From: Sphingobium nicotianae
GTDB taxonomy: Bacteria; Pseudomonadota; Alphaproteobacteria; Sphingomonadales; Sphingomonadaceae
Reading direction: 5' to 3'
DNA: 64,000 nucleotides
Assembly (NCBI RefSeq): GCF_018603885.1
Contig: NZ_JAHGAW010000002.1
Coordinates: 186,001-250,000 of the forward strand
Part shown: piece after piece, positions 1 through 9,345 of the stretch
Numbering within the stretch: the first letter of the stretch is position 1
Layout of the letters: every line of letters starts with the position of its first letter
Program-made: the position numbers and the translations under genes
The notes under the pieces: model-generated
Databases searched by the model: none
What the model saw: only the letters and a program-made list of their open reading frames with translations
Told to the model about the DNA's origin: nothing

Positions 1-1
1 G

Positions 2-358
2 CCAAAGAGGCTGACGGATTTCAACGACCTTCCCTTTATTATGTATGCGCCGGACGCTGCCAGATATTTTCATGACCTGGTCGCTGGGTTGTTTGCGACA
101 GCGGGGGCGGCGCCGAAACATGTGCAATATGTGACGCAGATTCATTCGATTATGATGCTCGTAGGTGCCGGGTTGGGTTACGCGCTTGTTCCGGAAGTCG
201 CGAGCCGCCTCCGTCCGGAAGGCGTCGTTTTCAGTGCGTTGGAAGGGGTCGAACCGCTTGTCGAATTGCACGTCGCGTGGATGAAAGCAGTGAATAATCC
301 CACGATCGAACGCTTTTTGCGGGCGCTCGAGGAACTTCCGGACATTGACCCGCTCTGA
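2..358 (+). CDS. LysR-family transcriptional regulator, C-terminal part (cut by window start)
   Basis: The open frame runs in from the window edge and ends at TGA 356-358; only about 118 residues are visible. They look like the second half of a LysR-type effector-binding domain: a DLPFIMYAPD segment, then a central helix region with HVQYVTQIHSIMMLVGAGLGYALVPE, which matches the usual 'GxGxxLVP' stretch of these regulators, and a C-terminal 'VELHVAWMKAVNNPTIERFLRAL' type ending. The DNA-binding domain lies outside the window, so target and inducer cannot be inferred. The next recognisable element downstream is a degraded IS630 transposase, so the native neighbour may have been lost. The family is clear, the specific role unknown. 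Confidence 0.8.
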   Translation, partial: PKRLTDFNDLPFIMYAPDAARYFHDLVAGLFATAGAAPKHVQYVTQIHSIMMLVGAGLGYALVPEVASRLRPEGVVFSALEGVEPLVELHVAWMKAVNNPTIERFLRALEELPDIDPL

Positions 359-429
359 CTTAGCTACGCCGAGGTCGGGATACTGTTGGGTCACCGCTAT
401 TGCCGCTGGAAAGCTTCAACAGCAATTTC

Positions 430-800
430 ACGCGTCGAGGTTTGGTTGCCGGGTTGGCCGAGCGAGGTGTAAAGATTGATCATACGCAGGTCTGACGCTT
501 TGCTTACGCCGCAGGCTGACCAAAAAGAACAAGGCGTTCTTGCCGTTCAGCAACGGCGCCCCAGATTTGTTGCGTAGCGACGTCAGTAGAAGCCGTTCCC
601 GGGCCGGCCCGATCTTGTGCGCCTCGTCCTAGCCGATGAGAGCTGAATCTTGACCAAAACCGCAATTCTGCGCGGCTGGACGTCGGTCGCCGAGCGAGAC
701 CATTCCAAGCTGCCCATCGGTCACTGGGTGACGATGACTGTCATCACAGCGCGGTACGATCATTGGACCGAGGCGCGCCAAGTTCGGGCTCCGGCTCGGT
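430..800 (+). mobile_element. Degraded IS630-family transposase remnant
   Basis: No intact ORF exists, but translation with a few frame changes gives a collinear IS630-type transposase. At 454-516 the frame reads LAERGVKIDHTQV, stop, RFAYAAG, then after a shift LTKKNKAF, matching the family's 'LAERGxxVxxxTVWRFxxxxGLTxKK' HTH/linker region. At about 600-650 it reads RPDLVRLVLADES, corresponding to the 'LVFIDET' catalytic aspartate strand. At 650-760 it reads TKTAILRGW and then GHWVTMTVITA, corresponding to 'TxTNMxxLRGWxPRG' and 'GHWKTMTFxAAL'. In-frame stops at 493-495 and 517-519 and the shifts make it non-functional. I could not delimit terminal inverted repeats. Family assignment rests on motif order alone. 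Confidence 0.7.
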
Positions 801-881
801 CATGCGGCGGAGTGGCATCTCCGAGCCCTTGCCGCAGAATGAAGGCGCGGCCTATCTCGAGAGCCGCAGATTTCGTGCTGT

Positions 882-2477
882 CTAATTGTCCGTTGAGATA
901 TTGACTCGAAGCTCGCGCAATTTTTTGATCAATGAAAGCAGATGATGCTCGTAACGTTTCCATCGTTTGATCGAGGAACGATAAAGCGGTTGCCTTACTT
1001 GGCTTGCACTTGCTGTCGTTACCGACCGCTGGCTTTCGTGAAATGTCAAACAACGCTCGTCCCATGATAGCGAGCAGTGATCCAAGATCTTTCGAACATT
1101 CTCTTCAATGTCGTCCACAAGATTCTCGTAGGAAATAGTTAAAAGCGCATCGCCGCAGACGCTCTGCCAGTGCATCATAAGCTTATGCCAAGCAGCATAA
1201 TAGCGTGCCAATTCGTCGAGGTCGTAGCTGAAAGGATAGGCACCCTCAAACTTCACCCTGAACATCGCTAGGCAACTGTCGATTGGGTCTCTGGTCAATA
1301 GAATCAGGCGAGCCTTCGGTAGCGCCCGTCTGATCATGCCAGCATACAGATAATTCATCGGTAGTTTGTCAGTGAAGCGCTTCTGTAAATCCAGTTGGCC
1401 GCCAACTTCCTTGAGGTAGTCGGTCCCGATGACGAATGGATCGACCTTCAGGCTGCGCTCGACAAATTCGTTCTTTGACAATCTGCGACCGACAGACCTG
1501 TGCACGGCATTCACCGTCGCCTGTGGGAAGGCATTTATCTCTCCGCCGGCTTGCGCATCGGGATGTCTGGCTATGATACTTTCGACCAGCGTCGTGCCGC
1601 TGCGCGGTAGGCCAAAAACAAATATCGGAGCCGCAGCCGAAGTCCCTTCAACGCCATCGTAAATTGCACTTTTATCGTGCTGCACGCAAAGCTCTTCCAT
1701 GACATCGACGTCACCTTGCACGTCATAGTTCAGTGCCTGACGTCGCATCCTATTTGCGGCAGCGAAGTGGTAGAAAGCTTCGTCGTATCGTCCGATGTCA
1801 TCCAGTTCCTTACCTGCCGCGAAGTGAAGTGTAATTTCGGCAGAACTACCGCGTGGCGCGCGCAGAATTGCGGCTTCGAGCTCTTCAACATGATTAGTGT
1901 CCACGGTTTGGGTTCGTAAGTCAGAGCGCAAGGCGTGGGCGTCTGCATCGTCGGTCCGCAGGCTAAGCACTCTATCGAGAGTGATTTCCGCCTCTGCCAA
2001 TTGCCCATTCATTCGCTGTGCAGCGGAAAGGTTGAACAAAAAATGGGCTTCGTCGGGTGCGAGCGACACTGCACGTTCGAACAAGGGTAAGGCGCGGTCG
2101 GCCGCTTCACAATAGGTGAAAAGTGTACCGAGCATATCCAAGGTGGCAGGGTCATTATTTGCCGGGGAGATAGCCTTGGCGAGCGACAGTGCGCTCGCCC
2201 GCTGACCTGATCGTGCTATGGCAATGCCGTGGCGAATAGCACTTCCAATATCAGTTTGATCGCATTTATGCGCCTCGCCAAACGCTCTTGCAGCAATGTC
2301 GTGCCGCTGTACGTTCTCTCCGATTTCCCCCATCATGAACCAGGCGCCATGGCATTTCGGATCGTGCGATGTGACCTCGTTCAGGATAGTCAGCGCCTCA
2401 GACACCCGCCCGCTCATAATGAGCGATCGCGCTTCCGACAGCTTAACCTCGGCAGGCGTGGGGTATGTCCGCTTCAT
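882..2477 (-). CDS. TPR-repeat sulfotransferase family protein
   Basis: A 531-residue protein of two parts. The first ~230 residues are helical tetratricopeptide repeats (GAWFMMGEI, ATLDMLGTLF, AHFLFNLSAAQ). The second part is a sulfotransferase fold (Sulfotransfer_3 type). The PAPS 5'-phosphosulfate loop is visible near residue 290 as FGLPRSGTTLVESI, followed by HPDAQAGGE. The 3'-phosphate region near residue 395 reads ARLILLTRDPIDSCLAMF. TPR-sulfotransferases are common in sphingomonads and their acceptors are mostly unknown; polysaccharide, lipid or peptide sulfation are all possible. There is no signal peptide, so it is probably cytoplasmic. It lies 203 bp downstream of the glutamate dehydrogenase on the same strand, without evidence of shared function. 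Start ATG 2477 gives a normal domain beginning. Confidence 0.85.
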   Translation of the reverse strand: MKRTYPTPAEVKLSEARSLIMSGRVSEALTILNEVTSHDPKCHGAWFMMGEIGENVQRHDIAARAFGEAHKCDQTDIGSAIRHGIAIARSGQRASALSLAKAISPANNDPATLDMLGTLFTYCEAADRALPLFERAVSLAPDEAHFLFNLSAAQRMNGQLAEAEITLDRVLSLRTDDADAHALRSDLRTQTVDTNHVEELEAAILRAPRGSSAEITLHFAAGKELDDIGRYDEAFYHFAAANRMRRQALNYDVQGDVDVMEELCVQHDKSAIYDGVEGTSAAAPIFVFGLPRSGTTLVESIIARHPDAQAGGEINAFPQATVNAVHRSVGRRLSKNEFVERSLKVDPFVIGTDYLKEVGGQLDLQKRFTDKLPMNYLYAGMIRRALPKARLILLTRDPIDSCLAMFRVKFEGAYPFSYDLDELARYYAAWHKLMMHWQSVCGDALLTISYENLVDDIEENVRKILDHCSLSWDERCLTFHESQRSVTTASASQVRQPLYRSSIKRWKRYEHHLLSLIKKLRELRVNISTDN

Positions 2478-2680
2478 TGTCTTCGACCTTCCAAATTCGG
2501 TTCGACGATCGCCTCAGTGCCCCTCTGCTCCCAGCCTACTGGCGCGCAACATCCGCCACCGATCCGCCTCAGGGGACGCAAAAGCCGCAGATGTACGACG
2601 GCAGGGCCTGAAAAGGCTGGTCATTGATTCTCGCTACTGACACTAGAGTTGTTCTGCGCGGGGTTTTCCAAAGATCGATG

Positions 2681-5600
2681 TTAGATGCCACTGGCTACGC
2701 CTGATAACATTGCCTGTCGCCGTTGATTATCGGGGGAGAGGTGGTCGCTTGTCGATAAAAGCCATTCACGCCCCAATCGCGAGGTGAGGTCAGTAATCGT
2801 CTCAGACACTTCGACGACATCCTTGCCCAGCCTCCGGGCAAGCTCAACAGTTCCCACGGAACCAGCCATTCTTTCGAGACGGGCGATGGCATTGGCTACG
2901 GCGTGGGAAGCGTCAGCGGGAAGGGCCAAATCGGAGTGAAGCCCAAACTCGAGCAGCGCATCGACGCCTGGCTTGAGTGCCGCGATAGCCTCGCTTGGCG
3001 AAAGGCTTCCTGCCATGAGGCGGCAAATTTCCCGGACAAGGTTGGTGACAGTACGGGTGAGCCGGCGAAAGCTAGCGATCCGCACCGTTTCGCTCGCCTT
3101 CATGTTGTCGATGAGGCGCCACACCTCTGGCAGATCAAATAGCGTTTCCGCAACAAGGAAGGCTGAGGCGGCGTCCGCCAGTGAAAATCCTTCCTCTTCG
3201 GCCAGGCTGAGTGGAAGGACTGGACCTAGGCGGTTCACAATACGGTTGGCGATCGCAGTAGCCACGATCTCCGGCCGCAGTTGATGCTCGGCGATGTTTT
3301 TAGCGAAGTCTTCGCGCATATTTTCGGGAAATGCTTGAAACAGATCCGAGGTCGCGATCGGATCGTTCAGCAAGGAGCTGTTCGCGACAGCATCTTGGAG
3401 AGTGAGTTTGGCAGTTGCGAGAAGCACTGCCAACTCCGGTCGCGTCAGCCCTTTCCCATCTTGCGCCCGCAGCATCAATGCTTGGCATTCGGGCAATTCT
3501 TCGACCTTGCTGTCGAGGCGACCCAATTTGGTAAGGCCCTCAATCAGGCGAATATATCCCGGCGTGTCCCCGGCGCCTCCCGCTTCGGCGATTGAAATGC
3601 CCAATGCCTGCAGGCGATTGTCTTCGAGCACGAGTTGCGTGACGCTTTCGGTCATTTGGGCGAGTATCGCGTTGCGCACCTCAAGGGAGATGTGGCCGTC
3701 GACGACCGACGGGCTGAGAGCGATCTTGATGTTTACTTCTTTGTCTGAGCAATCGACACCGGCACTGTTGTCGACAAAGTCGGCGTTGATCCGACCGCCC
3801 GCAAGGGCGTAAGCGATGCGTCCAGCTTGAGTGATACCCAGATTTGCTCCTTCGCCTATGACCTTGGCGCGGACCGATTCCGCATCGACCCGAACCTGGT
3901 CGTTGGCGGCGTCGCCAGCGTCTAAATGGGATTGGCTACAGGCCTTGATATAGGTTCCGATCCCGCCAAACCAAAGGAGATCTACTTGCGCAGTCAGTAA
4001 GGCCGAGATCAACTCAGTCGGATCCATAACGGGTTTGTCGGTACCGAGCAGTGCGCAAATTTCGTTGCTCAGGACGATTGCTTTGCGATCACGCGAAAAG
4101 ACACCGCCTCCCTTGGATATCAGGCTCGCGTCATAGTCCGCCCAACTTGATCGAGGCATGTCGAACAGACGCTTTCGCTCCATCCAACTTTGCGTGGCGT
4201 CGGGATCTGGGTCGATAAAAATATGTCGGTGATCGAAAGCAGCCACCAACTTGATCTCTTTCGACATGAGCATGCCATTGCCAAACACATCTCCGGACAT
4301 ATCACCTACGCCGACGACGGCGATCGGCTGACTTTGCACGTCAATGCCTTGTTCAAGAAAGTGACGTTGAACTGAAATCCACGCGCCGCGCGCAGTGATG
4401 CCCATCACCTTGTGATCGTAGCCACTTGAGCCGCCGCTGGCAAAAGCATCAGCGAGCCAAAATCCCTCGCTCACGGCAATGTCATTAGCGAAGTCGGAAA
4501 AGCTTGAGGTCCCTTTATCTGCGGCGACCACTAAATAGGGATCGCTGCTGTCTCGGACGATGATTCCCTCCGGATGGCGAATCTCATCACCTACCACGTT
4601 ATCGGTGACTGATAGCAAAGCGCGAATGAATACGCGGTAGCTCTCGACGCCTTCTGCCAGCCAGTCGTTTCGATCTTGTATGGGGTCGGGGAGCTGCTTC
4701 GGGAAAAAGCCGCCCTTGGCGCCCGTTGGAACAATAACAGCGTTCTTTATGCGCTGCGCCTTCATCAGGCCTAGGATTTCGGTACGGAAATCATCTCGCC
4801 GATCGGACCAGCGCAATCCGCCTCGGGCGATCGGGCCAGCGCGCAGGTGGACGCCCTCCACTCGGGGGCTGTGAACCCAGATCTCTCTCCAAGGGACGGG
4901 AGACGGCATGTCTGGCATTTTGCTGCTGTCGATTTTGAACGCCAAAGCCTCCGCGCCCGACTGCGAGAAGGCGTTGGTACGCAGGATGGCCTGGATGAAA
5001 GAGCGGTAGAGCCGCAGGATACGGTCATCTTCAAGGCCTGAGACATCGATCAACGCCTGTTCAATGTCGTGGATGATATTTTTCGCATTGGCTCCACTGC
5101 TCTGTTGGGGATCGTGCAAGCCATGGAACAATCGAATGAGCAACGATGTGATCGTCGACGCACGGCGTAAAGTCCCGACGACAGTCGACAGACCATATGC
5201 GCTTCCAATCTGGCGCAAGTAGCGAAAGATCGACCGCAACATGGCGACGGCGTTAAGATCGAGCTGCACCGCGATCACCAGTTCGTTGAAGCGATCGTTT
5301 TCTGCGTGCCCCTGTATGACTGCCGTAATCGCATGTTCTATGGTGGTCGTGTGCTCCAACGCGCCAGCGGCGAGAGCCGGGTTATCAAGCGACAGTATCA
5401 GTTGTTGAATGTGACCCTGGCGGCCATTTTCGCCAACGAGTACGCTCTTTTCCCCAATGACACGAAAACCGAAATTCTCCAGGATCGGAACCGCGTCGGA
5501 TAGCGTCAAAGGTGTTAGGCTATAGACCTTCAGGCGAAGTTGCCCGGGCGTGTCTCTATCGCCATGATACAGGCGCACGTCACGGACTTCAGCTCGGTCG

Positions 5601-7114
5601 AGCCCATGAATGCGCAGGATATCAACAGCTGTTTCTGCGGCCCCCTCGCTTTCGCAAAAAGCAGGGGGGAAACTGTTTGCGTAGCGCCGAGCCAAAACCG
5701 CAGCCCGTCTTGCCCCGACGTGATCGGCAAGTGCATCCTCTACCGCCGGTAGCCACCCGCGAACCAGATCGCTTAACATCATGTTGAGCGCCGCCAAGTC
5801 GAACTGCCGCTCCTCGCCTTGTAGATCGAGTACGAGGCGGAGGAGCGCCAACCCACTTTCGTCCAGTGTCATTTGCCAGTTAAGAACAGGGGCACCGAGG
5901 ACTTCGGACAATAGAGCCGCTAAAGTCATGCGGCGGGACGTGGTCAGGTGATCGCGCTGGAGCCAGATGAAAGCGAACAAATGGCGGTTTAATGGTCCGC
6001 GCGCGAGTTCGAGCCGGGCGCGCGGCATGTCGCCGAGTGACACAGCGGTCATGGCCAGCACTTCGCGTTGCTCTGCAGACAGAGCGATCATGACGTCATG
6101 CGGCAAATAGGTCAGTGCGTGAACAAGAGCTTTGCCTGCAGGTCCTCGTGGATCAAGCGCGAAGCGGTCAACGTAATGCGCCAGCGTCTCGCGCAATATG
6201 GGCACGTCGCGGGGTGCGGCTGCCAACGCTGAACTCGTCCAAAGACCCGCGTGGATCGACATGCCCGTAATCTCGCCTGCCACCCTGATCGGTGTCGCGA
6301 AAATGTCGACGGGTACGTTGCGATGAACGCGGGACGGGCGATTGGACTTTAGAATTAATGGGCCATCGTTTCCGTTCTCAAACCAAGTGAGTGCCGCTTG
6401 CACAGTGTGCGATGAAAGCAGCGGCTCGTCTGTGGTTCGGCAGATGCCTAAAATATCGTGTGCCGCCCCAAGGCGATCTCGCTTTTCGTGTCCTAGATGC
6501 GTAAAATTTCCTTGGAGCAGCCACGGCAGCAGTGCCCATCGATCTATTTGGTCGCGATCCTCATAGTTGCTAATGTCGGCGCGTACCGCTGAAACCATGT
6601 CGCGCCAATCTTCTACCGCGATTCCGACTTGGCCAAGAGTCCGCCGCAGAGCGTCTTCGACGGCAATTCGACCGCGCGCACCAACATCGTCTGTCTCGAT
6701 ATAGATTACGGATTCTGGTTCGCTCTCGAAGATTTCTCCAACGGCAATCAGCGATCCCGCTCGATCCCTTGCAACAGATACAACGGGGTGAAGCATCAGA
6801 TTGATAGCTAAATCTTGCTGGACGAGGCATCCGGAAATGCTGTCAACAAGAAATGGCATATCTTGGTTGATCACTGCGATCCTTGTCCGCCGTGAACTGA
6901 CCTGTTTGTCACGCCTTCGTTTTGACGCGGCGCCATCTACCAAGATTGTGACTTCGTTTTGCCTGCGCACCGAGAGTGCACCGGCCAAAAATTCTGCGAT
7001 TTCGTCCAAATCTTCCTTGACGAGCATGGCCGGCTCACACGTCAATTGCGACGCGTCGATCGCGAGCGCCAAAGCGGCGCGTATTGTCTCATCAAAGGTT
7101 GGAAGAGATTTCAT
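2681..7114 (-). CDS. gdhB: NAD-specific glutamate dehydrogenase, large (GDH-180 type)
   Basis: A 1477-residue enzyme that oxidatively deaminates L-glutamate to 2-oxoglutarate with NAD+. The size and the motifs GGLRWSDRRDDFRTE (about residue 770) and VPTGAKGGFFPKQ (about 799, containing the catalytic lysine) identify the large bacterial class (Bac_GDH). The N-terminal ~500 residues carry the regulatory ACT-like region (RIAVINQDMPFLVDS), and the nucleotide-binding part has VGVGDMSGDVFGNGML. The protein is somewhat shorter than the usual ~1550-1620 residues, with the shortening at the N-terminus; the conserved core is complete, so it is probably active. It is transcribed away from the glutarate module at 7.5-10.3 kb, whose oxidase also yields 2-oxoglutarate, so a loose metabolic link is possible. 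Confidence 0.95.
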   Translation of the reverse strand: MKSLPTFDETIRAALALAIDASQLTCEPAMLVKEDLDEIAEFLAGALSVRRQNEVTILVDGAASKRRRDKQVSSRRTRIAVINQDMPFLVDSISGCLVQQDLAINLMLHPVVSVARDRAGSLIAVGEIFESEPESVIYIETDDVGARGRIAVEDALRRTLGQVGIAVEDWRDMVSAVRADISNYEDRDQIDRWALLPWLLQGNFTHLGHEKRDRLGAAHDILGICRTTDEPLLSSHTVQAALTWFENGNDGPLILKSNRPSRVHRNVPVDIFATPIRVAGEITGMSIHAGLWTSSALAAAPRDVPILRETLAHYVDRFALDPRGPAGKALVHALTYLPHDVMIALSAEQREVLAMTAVSLGDMPRARLELARGPLNRHLFAFIWLQRDHLTTSRRMTLAALLSEVLGAPVLNWQMTLDESGLALLRLVLDLQGEERQFDLAALNMMLSDLVRGWLPAVEDALADHVGARRAAVLARRYANSFPPAFCESEGAAETAVDILRIHGLDRAEVRDVRLYHGDRDTPGQLRLKVYSLTPLTLSDAVPILENFGFRVIGEKSVLVGENGRQGHIQQLILSLDNPALAAGALEHTTTIEHAITAVIQGHAENDRFNELVIAVQLDLNAVAMLRSIFRYLRQIGSAYGLSTVVGTLRRASTITSLLIRLFHGLHDPQQSSGANAKNIIHDIEQALIDVSGLEDDRILRLYRSFIQAILRTNAFSQSGAEALAFKIDSSKMPDMPSPVPWREIWVHSPRVEGVHLRAGPIARGGLRWSDRRDDFRTEILGLMKAQRIKNAVIVPTGAKGGFFPKQLPDPIQDRNDWLAEGVESYRVFIRALLSVTDNVVGDEIRHPEGIIVRDSSDPYLVVAADKGTSSFSDFANDIAVSEGFWLADAFASGGSSGYDHKVMGITARGAWISVQRHFLEQGIDVQSQPIAVVGVGDMSGDVFGNGMLMSKEIKLVAAFDHRHIFIDPDPDATQSWMERKRLFDMPRSSWADYDASLISKGGGVFSRDRKAIVLSNEICALLGTDKPVMDPTELISALLTAQVDLLWFGGIGTYIKACSQSHLDAGDAANDQVRVDAESVRAKVIGEGANLGITQAGRIAYALAGGRINADFVDNSAGVDCSDKEVNIKIALSPSVVDGHISLEVRNAILAQMTESVTQLVLEDNRLQALGISIAEAGGAGDTPGYIRLIEGLTKLGRLDSKVEELPECQALMLRAQDGKGLTRPELAVLLATAKLTLQDAVANSSLLNDPIATSDLFQAFPENMREDFAKNIAEHQLRPEIVATAIANRIVNRLGPVLPLSLAEEEGFSLADAASAFLVAETLFDLPEVWRLIDNMKASETVRIASFRRLTRTVTNLVREICRLMAGSLSPSEAIAALKPGVDALLEFGLHSDLALPADASHAVANAIARLERMAGSVGTVELARRLGKDVVEVSETITDLTSRLGREWLLSTSDHLSPDNQRRQAMLSGVASGI

Positions 7115-7519
7115 GGGGTTCCACTACTGTTGACGTGGGTTGCCCGCCTCAAATCGAGAGACATCAAGCTGAGCATCTGCACGCAAGGCCGACAGTCATC
7201 TGGCTAAGCCGATATTCAAACGAACTTCATGCAGCCGCGTGCAGATCGAAAATTGCCTCTTTGCGGAGGTCCACAACCAGGCGGACACGGAGCTCAGATT
7301 TCACAGAAGGACCAGCTGAGTTGTGTCCAGACCTAATAAAAATCTTTGCGCCGAATAAGTTAGTGCCAGCGAGACGGTTAAAGTAATCTCCTGTTACGAG
7401 ATGTTCCTAAATCGCAAAGCGGCATGTATCAAGAGCATATGCTTAGAAAGGCATTACACCTCGTCAAAGTGGCAAAGTTTCGGTAAGGCCTGCTCAAACA
7501 GCCGAACCACGGGGGACTA
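7115..7519. other. Intergenic region between divergent gdhB and XRE-cupin regulator
   Basis: About 405 bp separate the divergent starts. No ORF with family-like features is present; short frames here lack ribosome binding sites. It must contain promoters for both genes. A GGGGGA stretch directly precedes ATG 7520 as a ribosome binding site. I found no convincing inverted repeat or operator. Confidence 0.5.
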
Positions 7520-8104
7520 ATGGACGAACAGTTTGACGTAGGGGCCCGCTTGAGAGAAATCCGATCAAGCGTTGGCCTGTCGCAGCGCGCATTGGCTGAG
7601 CGCGCCGGGGTTCCGCATGGGCAAATCTCCCTGATAGAAACCAATCGCAACAGCCCGTCTGTCGCCACTTTAAGAAAGATTCTTGGCGGCGTCCCAATAA
7701 CGATGTCGGACTTTTTCGAGCCGGATCATCTCAAGTCTGGCGAGGTCTTTTTCGACGGTGAGGAGCTGTTGGATCTCACCTCACGGCTTCCAGCACCAAG
7801 TCGCAAGGGAAAGGCGCGGATCTGGCTGCGGCAGGTAGGTGATGCCCATGCTCACAATCTGCAAATCATGCACGAACGTTACAGTCCCGGCGCAGACACT
7901 GGTGCGTCGATGCTGGACCACAACGCCCATGAAGGTGGCATCGTCGTAGAGGGCGAAATTGAGGTTACGGTTGGATCGCAGAGGCGGGTGCTCAAAAGTG
8001 GGGACGCGTATTTGTTCGATAGTCGTGTGCCGCACCGTTTCCGCAATCTCAGCAAAACCCAAGACGCCATCGTGATATCGGCATGTACCCCGCCTTACCT
8101 CTGA
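7520..8104 (+). CDS. XRE-family regulator with C-terminal cupin domain (PuuR-like)
   Basis: A 194-residue protein with an N-terminal helix-turn-helix (residues ~8-62: ARLREIRSSVGLSQRALAERAGV, then ISLIETNRNSPSVATLRKI) and a C-terminal single-domain cupin (~120-190: GADTGASMLDHNAHEGGIVVEGEIEV, then SGDAYLFDSRVPHRFRN). This is the architecture of PuuR and related regulators that sense small metabolites, such as polyamines, through the cupin. It is convergent with lhgO, and the two stop ends overlap by 10 bp (8095-8104). The glutarate genes beside it suggest that it may control them, but PuuR-type regulators also act on polyamine catabolism, which feeds the same pool. The target is inferred only from position. 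Confidence 0.85.
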   Translation: MDEQFDVGARLREIRSSVGLSQRALAERAGVPHGQISLIETNRNSPSVATLRKILGGVPITMSDFFEPDHLKSGEVFFDGEELLDLTSRLPAPSRKGKARIWLRQVGDAHAHNLQIMHERYSPGADTGASMLDHNAHEGGIVVEGEIEVTVGSQRRVLKSGDAYLFDSRVPHRFRNLSKTQDAIVISACTPPYL

Positions 8105-9345
8105 CTGCGCATTTGTAGGTCTTCCGCAAACGTCAGAAATTGTTCTACGAGGTGCGCGCCGATTGGGATGGCAGACGTCGCTGCCGGCGACGGAGCATTG
8201 CAGACATGAAGGCAATGTTTCGACTGACGGATCAGAAAGTCTTGGACCATGCTCCCGTCGCGCATTACCGCTTGTGCACGAACGCCGGCGGGGTAGGAAA
8301 GTAAGTCATCCAACTGCAGGCCGGGGCAATATTTGCGGCACAGGTTGAGATAGCCGTGCCGCCAAACTGAGTTCACGCCTTCCTGAAAGCCTGCCCGAGC
8401 GTGGCTGCGCAGCATCTTCCAGAAGCCGGGAAAGGCTGCCATTTCCATGAGGTCGTGCATATTTACATCGCGCCAGCGGTAACCTTGTCGAGCCATTGCC
8501 AACACGGCATTGGGACCGACCGTGACGTAACCATCGATCATGCGAGTGAGGTGAACGCCCAAAAAGGGTAGGCTGGGGTCGGGCACTGGATAGATCAGGT
8601 GATTGACGATCTGATCTTTGCTGGCCGGAAGGCGAAAATATTCGCCCCGAAATGGGATGATGCGAAAATCAATTTCCATCCCGCAGGTAGCGGCCAAGCG
8701 ATCAGCCATGAGCCCGCCGCAGACGATCCCGTATCGGGTGCGGATGTCCCCAGTGGTTGTGGAAGCCACAAGATGGTCGTGCTCTTCCCGCAAACTCAAA
8801 ATCTCGCACGAGAGGCGGATGTCGGCGCCATTCAACGTCGCCAGCTCAGCCATCTTGCGAACAATGGCAGGATAATCAGCGATCCCGCTAGATTCTACGC
8901 GTACTGCGGCAATGCCGGTAATGTTTGGCTCGATACGGCGCAGCGCCGCGCCATCGAGCATTTCGGGGTGCAAGCCATTCTGTTGACAGCGCACAAACAG
9001 GTCTTTGAGTCGTGCCCGCTCAATATCGTTCGTTGCGACGATCAGCTTACCGCAACGCTCGGTTCTCAATCCATGTTCGGCGGAGAAGGCATATGTCGCA
9101 TCAGCGCCACGGCGGCAAAACTCAGCCTTGAGGCTTCCAGGCGCATAATAGACGCCGGCGTGGATCACGCCGCTGTTATGGCCCGACTGATGCATCGCTA
9201 GCGCCTTCTCCTTCTCCGCGAGAATGATCGAGAGACCCGGATTGCGGGTCAGGAGTTGCATTGCGGTCGAAACGCCAACGATCCCGCCTCCGACAATGAG
9301 GACGTCTGCGTCAAGAGCGGGCCGGCGCTCCGGCGCAGTTGTCAT
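8095..9345 (-). CDS. lhgO: L-2-hydroxyglutarate oxidase/dehydrogenase LhgO
   Basis: A 416-residue FAD enzyme that oxidises L-2-hydroxyglutarate to 2-oxoglutarate, passing electrons to the membrane quinone pool. The dinucleotide motif DVLIVGGGIVGVSTA is at residues ~14-28, followed by the family signature HNSGVIHAGVYY and later the GKLIVATND and IPFRGEYF segments. The length matches E. coli LhgO (about 422). Its ATG overlaps the glaH stop codon by 4 bp (ATGA at 9342-9345), so the pair is translationally coupled. Together glaH and lhgO convert glutarate via L-2-hydroxyglutarate to 2-oxoglutarate, the terminal part of lysine/cadaverine breakdown. The gabDTP genes that follow in E. coli are absent here. 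Confidence 0.93.
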   Translation of the reverse strand: MTTAPERRPALDADVLIVGGGIVGVSTAMQLLTRNPGLSIILAEKEKALAMHQSGHNSGVIHAGVYYAPGSLKAEFCRRGADATYAFSAEHGLRTERCGKLIVATNDIERARLKDLFVRCQQNGLHPEMLDGAALRRIEPNITGIAAVRVESSGIADYPAIVRKMAELATLNGADIRLSCEILSLREEHDHLVASTTTGDIRTRYGIVCGGLMADRLAATCGMEIDFRIIPFRGEYFRLPASKDQIVNHLIYPVPDPSLPFLGVHLTRMIDGYVTVGPNAVLAMARQGYRWRDVNMHDLMEMAAFPGFWKMLRSHARAGFQEGVNSVWRHGYLNLCRKYCPGLQLDDLLSYPAGVRAQAVMRDGSMVQDFLIRQSKHCLHVCNAPSPAATSAIPIGAHLVEQFLTFAEDLQMRSQR

